Source: Ornithinimicrobium pratense (GTDB lineage Bacteria; Actinomycetota; Actinomycetes; Actinomycetales; Dermatophilaceae). Taken from it: a DNA stretch of 64,000 nucleotides. A model generated the notes under the pieces. That model did not search any database. It worked only from the letters and a program-made list of their open reading frames with translations, and was not told the DNA's origin. Within the stretch, counting starts at the first letter, position 1; each line of letters starts with the position of its first letter. A program made the position numbers and the translations under genes. Location of the stretch: NCBI RefSeq assembly GCF_008843165.1, contig NZ_CP044427.1:1364001-1428000 (forward strand), given 5' to 3'. Below, in pieces: positions 60,476 through 64,000 of this stretch.

Positions 60476-61534
60476 GTGATCCGGGTGGCGAGTGGACCGA
60501 CGAAGAAAGAGCGTCTGCGGAGCCTCCTCGCGCCGATTCCGGGGGCGGTCCCCGCCGCGCGGCTGCTCGCCGAGACCGCGTCCTTAGCCTTCCGTTACCG
60601 GGCCACCGGTCTGGCCGCCGAAGCGGCCTTCTTCCTGCTCCTGTCGCTGCCGCCGCTGCTCCTGGGCCTCGTCGCCGGCGCAGGGTTCGCCTCGCGGTGG
60701 CTGGGGGAGGAGACCCTGACGCAGGTGCAGGAGGGGGTGGAGGCCTGGTCACTGACATTCCTCACACCTGCGACGGTCGACGAGGTGATCATGCCGACGC
60801 TCGCGCAGACGCTGACCGCCGGGCGGGCCGACGTCCTGTCCGTCAGCTTCGTCGTCGCGCTCTGGTCCGGCTCGCGGGCGTTGAACACCCTCCTGGAGGC
60901 CATCGCGATCATGTACGGGCAGGGCGGGGACCGCGGCCCGGTGCGGGCCCGCGTCCTCTCGCTCTCCACATACCTGCTGGCCATCCTGGTGATGGGTCTG
61001 ACGCTGCCCCTGCTGCTGATCGGGCCGGGATACCTGCGCACGTGGCTGCCGTCGCAGGTCGAGCCGCTGGTGGGGCTCTACTGGCCGCTGGTGGCGGTGG
61101 TGGGCATCATCAGCCTCACGGGGTTGTTCCACGTCGCCACGCCGGATCGGTCGCCCTACTTCCGCGACCTGCCCGGGGCCTTGTTGGCGGTGGTGATCTG
61201 GGTGGTCGGCTCGACCCTCATCCGGGTCTGGGCCGAGTTCGCGGTCGGCGGTGTCTCGGTCTTCGGCCCGTTGACGGTCCCCATCGTGCTGATGATCTAC
61301 CTGTACTTCCTCGCCCTGGCCGTCCTCATCGGCGCTGCCCTGAACGCCGCGATCCGCCGCCTGTGGCCGCCGCCTGAGTACCGGGGTCCCAGGGCCCGCG
61401 TGAGCGCGTGGCGGGAGGAGCGTCGAGCTCGAGGCGAGTCGGTCGAACCGCGTGACGGAGCCCACGTCTGGACCGGGGGCGAGGACGACGGTGCGGACCT
61501 GGGGCGCCAGGACGGTGATCCCAGTCCTCCCTGA
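60476..61534 (+). CDS. YihY/virulence factor BrkB family membrane protein
   Basis: A 352-aa inner-membrane protein with about six hydrophobic segments. It shows AAEAAFFLLLSLPPLLLGLV, SVSFVVALWSGSRALNTLLE, LLAILVMGLTLPLLLIGPGY and the final VFGPLTVPIVLMIYLYFLAL, the pattern of YihY/BrkB (not a true RNase BN). A charged C-terminal tail of about 50 residues follows. GTG 60476 is the start used; GTG 60485 is possible. Precedes the tRNA cluster by 78 nt. Confidence 0.88.
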   Translation: MIRVASGPTKKERLRSLLAPIPGAVPAARLLAETASLAFRYRATGLAAEAAFFLLLSLPPLLLGLVAGAGFASRWLGEETLTQVQEGVEAWSLTFLTPATVDEVIMPTLAQTLTAGRADVLSVSFVVALWSGSRALNTLLEAIAIMYGQGGDRGPVRARVLSLSTYLLAILVMGLTLPLLLIGPGYLRTWLPSQVEPLVGLYWPLVAVVGIISLTGLFHVATPDRSPYFRDLPGALLAVVIWVVGSTLIRVWAEFAVGGVSVFGPLTVPIVLMIYLYFLALAVLIGAALNAAIRRLWPPPEYRGPRARVSAWREERRARGESVEPRDGAHVWTGGEDDGADLGRQDGDPSPP

Positions 61535-61612
61535 AGGACACGCGGATTTGGCCCCGCCCGCAGGGTCGGCTAATGTGTCGTCTCGCGCCGCTGGTGACAG
61601 CGGGAGCGACCT

Positions 61613-61685
61613 GCGGATGTAGCTCAGTTGGTAGAGCGCAACCTTGCCAAGGTTGAGGTCGCCGGTTCGAGGCCGGTCATCCGCT
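61613..61685 (+). tRNA. tRNA-Gly (GCC)
   Basis: GCGGATG (61613-61619) pairs with CATCCGC (61678-61684). D stem GCTC/GAGC, anticodon stem CAACC/GGTTG with loop TTGCCAA (anticodon GCC), and a T-arm GGTTCGAGGCC complete the cloverleaf. CCA is not encoded. First of three tRNAs. Confidence 0.95.
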
Positions 61686-61713
61686 CGGAGGCACATCCAC
61701 CTTGATGCCTCAT

Positions 61714-61784
61714 GGTGGCGTGGCCGAGAGGCGAGGCAACGGCCTGCAAAGCCGTCTACACGGGTTCAAATCCCGTCGCCACCT
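61714..61784 (+). tRNA. tRNA-Cys (GCA)
   Basis: GGTGGCG (61714-61720) pairs with CGCCACC (61777-61783). Anticodon stem ACGGC/GCCGT with loop CTGCAAA gives anticodon GCA. T-arm CGGGTTCAAATCCCG. CCA is not encoded. Confidence 0.95.
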
Positions 61785-61809
61785 CGCAACTTAGCAACGC
61801 ACCGAGCTC

Positions 61810-61881
61810 GGGCGATTGGCGCAGCGGTAGCGCGCTTCCTTGACACGGAAGAGGTCACTGGTTCGATCCCAGTATCGCCCA
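61810..61881 (+). tRNA. tRNA-Val (GAC)
   Basis: GGGCGAT (61810-61816) pairs with ATCGCCC (61874-61880). Anticodon stem CTTCC/GGAAG with loop TTGACAC gives anticodon GAC. T-arm ACTGGTTCGATCCCAGT. Last tRNA before the terminator and the accessory segment. Confidence 0.95.
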
Positions 61882-61892
61882 CCACGCGGATT

Positions 61893-61928
61893 GGGCCTCT
61901 GAGCAGCGTCAACGTTGCTTAGGGGCCC
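61893..61928 (+). terminator. terminator of the tRNA cluster
   Basis: GGGCCTCTGAGCAGCGTC pairs with AACGTTGCTTAGGGGCCC (17-position stem with three G-U pairs, tiny loop), followed by TTCGCTTTGG. Starts 12 nt after tRNA-Val. The rest of the spacer up to the transposase remnant (61929-62162, 234 nt) holds no supported gene. Confidence 0.65.
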
Positions 61929-62162
61929 TTCGCTTTGGTCGTCCGTGCCAGATGCTCGCCAGATTGGTCAGCGTTACCCGGTTGTTTGGTAGGGCGTCCG
62001 CACCTGGCAGGCGGGCTTCGCTCGCCGCGGTGGAGCGGCGGGGCCGTCGTCGTCGGCGCGACGCTTGTCGGGGCGCCGGTCCTGACGGTGATGGAACCTG
62101 AGGGCGAGAGTGCTGCAGATCCTGCCGGGGTGACCGCTGCACTGTGGCACCCTCTTGGCGCA

Positions 62163-62518
62163 TGAGTCCCATGCACGTCATGGCCATCGTCCAGCTCCGC
62201 ACGAGAACCGCCGAGGGCCGCGCCTACTACGACCGGAAGAAGTCCGCCGGGAAGACGTCGATGGAAACGCGGCGCTGCCTGAAACGGCGCGTGTCCGACC
62301 TGGTGTACAAGGCGATGCTTGACGACCTCGTTGGGCACACGGCGACGGGCCCAGGAGGGCAAAGAGGTAGCGACTCTGACTCCAGCGCGGCCGGCTCGCA
62401 ACCCGTTGCCGGATCTTCGGACAAGCATCTTCCCGACCCGCCATCACCAAGCCTAGAACGACCCTCCCAGCGGCGTCTTGACTCACAGGGGTGCCAGATG
62501 CGCGCATTTTATGGGTGA
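62163..62518 (+). pseudogene. 5'-truncated IS110-type transposase (C-terminal part)
   Basis: From an ATG at 62163 the frame reads HVMAIVQLRTRTAEGRAYYD and KKSAGKTSMETRRCLKRRVS, then DLVYKAMLDDL. This is the C-terminal region of IS110-family transposases, and a tail with SSAAGSQPVAGSSDK and RRLDSQGCQ follows, as in such proteins. The DEDD catalytic half is missing: full-length transposases are about 400 aa and only about 118 remain. No inverted ends are seen. It lies 281 nt after tRNA-Val. Confidence 0.7.
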
Positions 62519-62594
62519 CCGACTATGTGACGCTCCCTGGTGAACGCGAGAGTGGCCTCGTGGATCAAGTCACTATCAGTACGGGCCGCAAGCT

Positions 62595-63215
62595 GTGACC
62601 GGCGACCCCGTCAGTCTGGGGTACCCATTCAGCGGGCGATGGCTCGTCCAGAACAGCCCGGCCAACCGAGTGCCCAGCCACGGTACCCATCTGTTCGGCA
62701 CGACGTACGCGATCGACTTCGTCCCGGTGGACGACCGGGGGCGCTCCGCTCCGCTCGGTCTTGGGTCTCTGTTTCGCCCTCAGGCGCCGCAACTTTTTAC
62801 TGGGTTTGGGCGGCCGATCCTGGCACCATGCTCAGGCGTCGTGGTGGCCACCCATGACGGAGAACTGGACCATCATTCCTACCGTGGCCTGCCCTCCGTG
62901 GGCTACGCACTCAGCCAGCATCGCCGGGCAGCCCACGGTTGGACTGGTTTGGCCGGCAACTATGTGGTGGTCGAGGTGCGACTCGGGGCATTTGTCGCGC
63001 TGTGCCACCTACGCGAAGGGAGCATTACGGTCGCGCCGGGCCAAAGTGTCGCTGCTGGCGAGGTCGTCGGCCAGTGCGGAAACTCGGGCAACAGCACAGA
63101 ACCACACCTGCACGTGCAGGCGATCGACCAAATCGACGTCACTCGTGCCAAGGGGCTGCCCCTTGCCTTCCCTCACGGGCTGCCGCGCAACGGCCGGATC
63201 GTCGAAGCGCCCTGA
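62595..63215 (+). CDS. M23-type peptidase-domain protein without signal peptide
   Basis: A 206-aa protein with a lysostaphin/M23 fold: NRVPSHGTHLFGTTYAIDFV supplies the HxxxD-type zinc pair (H plus D), and TEPHLHVQAID supplies the HxH. GQCGNSGNSTEPHLHV is a typical M23 C-terminal block. The N-terminus MTGDPVSLGYPFSGRWLV has no signal peptide or membrane segment, which is odd for a murein endopeptidase, so it may use another export route or act on another substrate. The GTG at 62595 has a weak ribosome site. Codon use is more mixed than in the first 60 kb. Confidence 0.85.
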   Translation: MTGDPVSLGYPFSGRWLVQNSPANRVPSHGTHLFGTTYAIDFVPVDDRGRSAPLGLGSLFRPQAPQLFTGFGRPILAPCSGVVVATHDGELDHHSYRGLPSVGYALSQHRRAAHGWTGLAGNYVVVEVRLGAFVALCHLREGSITVAPGQSVAAGEVVGQCGNSGNSTEPHLHVQAIDQIDVTRAKGLPLAFPHGLPRNGRIVEAP

Positions 63216-63312
63216 ACGAGCCTGCCCGCGGCATGAGCGGATAGGGGTGAGATCCGTGAACCCAGCACCTCGCTCCACGGTGATCTCCGAGCTGACCCGT
63301 TCCCTGGCCGCT

Positions 63313-63573
63313 TCACTGAGTGCGGTAGGAGGCAGCGACCTTCGATCTTGGTCCTTCGTCTCGAGGCGTACGCCTGAAGTTCAGCACGGCTGCGACGAGG
63401 GAGATGCCCAAGATGAGAGTGGAGATGCCGATCGTCACCCCATCCGCGGTCCGAACCCCATAGGCCAGGTAGACCAATGCGAAGACAGACGTGAGAGCAA
63501 TCAAGATCACGTTGGCTATCTCAGCCTGAACCGCCTTTCGTAGGACACTCTGATCCTGACACGCCCTGTGCAA
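63313..63573 (-). CDS. small membrane protein, unidentified
   Basis: An 86-aa frame with two hydrophobic segments (about 20-42, VILIALTSVFALVYLAYGV, and 46-65, VTIGISTLILGISLVAAVLN) and a charged basic tail. The only in-frame start-like codon is TTG at 63573. No family is recognised. The low GC of the segment and the lack of a good start make it uncertain. Confidence 0.45.
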   Translation of the reverse strand: MHRACQDQSVLRKAVQAEIANVILIALTSVFALVYLAYGVRTADGVTIGISTLILGISLVAAVLNFRRTPRDEGPRSKVAASYRTQ

Positions 63574-63622
63574 GCAGTCGCGTCCCTACACGCCGCAAGA
63601 GCGGATAGGGGACACTGAGTTG

Positions 63623-64000
63623 GTGGACGAGCCGCGATTACGTCGGAGAACGCCAAGGGAACGCAGTCCCTCGCTTGACCGTGGAGTCACCGGCCTTGGG
63701 CTTGGTGGGCTCGCGGGCTTTCAGCTGGCCCTCGCGATGGGCGCCCCCTGGGGTCGCGCGAGCTACGGTGGCGCGCATCCCGGTGTGCTCCCGGGTCATC
63801 TCCGAGTGGTCAGTGCGGGAGCAACTGGGCTCTACACCGCGCTGGCTCTGGCGGTCGTGAGTGAGCGCACACCGCCGCAGCCCCGTCGGCGAGTTCTCAC
63901 GGGGGTGGCCGGACTCATGGGCGTCGGCGTCGTGGTGAACGGCATCTCGCCGTCCGGGCTAGAGCGGGTCATCTGGACACCGACGACCGCTGTGTTGGCG
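63623..64000 (+). CDS. membrane protein, truncated by the window end
   Basis: From GTG 63623 the frame stays open to the last base (126 codons). It has a basic start (VDEPRLRRRTPRERSPSLDR), then hydrophobic, Gly/Ala-rich segments (GLAGFQLALAMGAPWGRASYG; GATGLYTALALAVVSE; VAGLMGVGVVVNGISPSG). The motif LAMGAPWGRASYGG resembles a common small actinobacterial membrane protein family with no known function. AGGGG lies upstream. The C-terminus is outside the window. Confidence 0.6.
   Translation, partial: MDEPRLRRRTPRERSPSLDRGVTGLGLGGLAGFQLALAMGAPWGRASYGGAHPGVLPGHLRVVSAGATGLYTALALAVVSERTPPQPRRRVLTGVAGLMGVGVVVNGISPSGLERVIWTPTTAVLA

Noticed and set aside
1..64000. CRISPR array, complete IS element, rRNA operon, replication origin
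   Set aside because: No regularly spaced repeats, paired terminal inverted repeats with an intact transposase, rRNA sequence or DnaA-box cluster were seen.

Overview
The window is high-GC DNA from a Gram-positive actinobacterium. The evidence is GC-rich codon use, frequent GTG starts and 4-nt ATGA/GTGA gene overlaps. Actinobacterial families also point there: DUF3000 beside an RNase D/HRDC protein, a ChdC-type heme pathway, the DUF3618/holin-X operon, DUF6541 and CWB2 surface repeats. An order Micrococcales member (Intrasporangiaceae/Ornithinimicrobiaceae type) is my guess; no rRNA is present to fix it.

Layout. 1-4505: housekeeping genes (RIO kinase, NhaC antiporter, DoxX membrane protein, inositol-monophosphatase-like enzyme). 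4540-28208: a surface-glycan region interleaved with unrelated genes. It holds DUF2304+GT2, an acetyltransferase-aminotransferase-oxidoreductase trio (WbpD/E/B type), several GT4 transferases, an ABC-type exporter/flippase, a non-hydrolysing 2-epimerase, a nucleotide-sugar 6-dehydrogenase and a DUF6541 polytopic protein. Together these can account for UDP-GlcNAc to UDP-2,3-diacetamido-2,3-dideoxy-hexuronic acid. Inside this region lies a thiMED salvage operon under a TPP riboswitch (9615-12036). A GT4-GT2 fusion gene at 21565-23834 is split by an apparent frameshift.

28262-32786: a secreted CWB2-repeat protein with a hairpin-rich leader, then a terminator with three 15-bp tandem repeats, then a three-gene envelope/stress operon. 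32942-41868: GDPD; a lipid operon (CDP-alcohol phosphotransferase, CDP-DAG synthase, acyltransferase); a spermidine-synthase-like protein; a MurA enzyme fused to an N-terminal HTH domain, with a palindromic site at its promoter; RNase D; DUF3000; and a repeat-rich spacer. 41909-49876: heme synthesis genes (hemE; cgoX/hemG-chdC) around ABC-F, nadE and a DUF4349 lipoprotein, then msrB. 49962-53492: split LigD-type polymerase and ATP-dependent ligase plus an alpha/beta hydrolase. 53603-58194: a PhnDCE-type transporter with a double permease, followed by PPK2. 58231-61534: glgX and a YihY-family protein.

61613-61928: tRNA-Gly, tRNA-Cys and tRNA-Val with a terminator. Beyond this the sequence looks accessory: a 5'-truncated IS110-type transposase, a cytosolic-looking M23 peptidase, a small membrane protein and a membrane protein running off the window end.

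Genes were read from translation and motifs only; no database search was possible.
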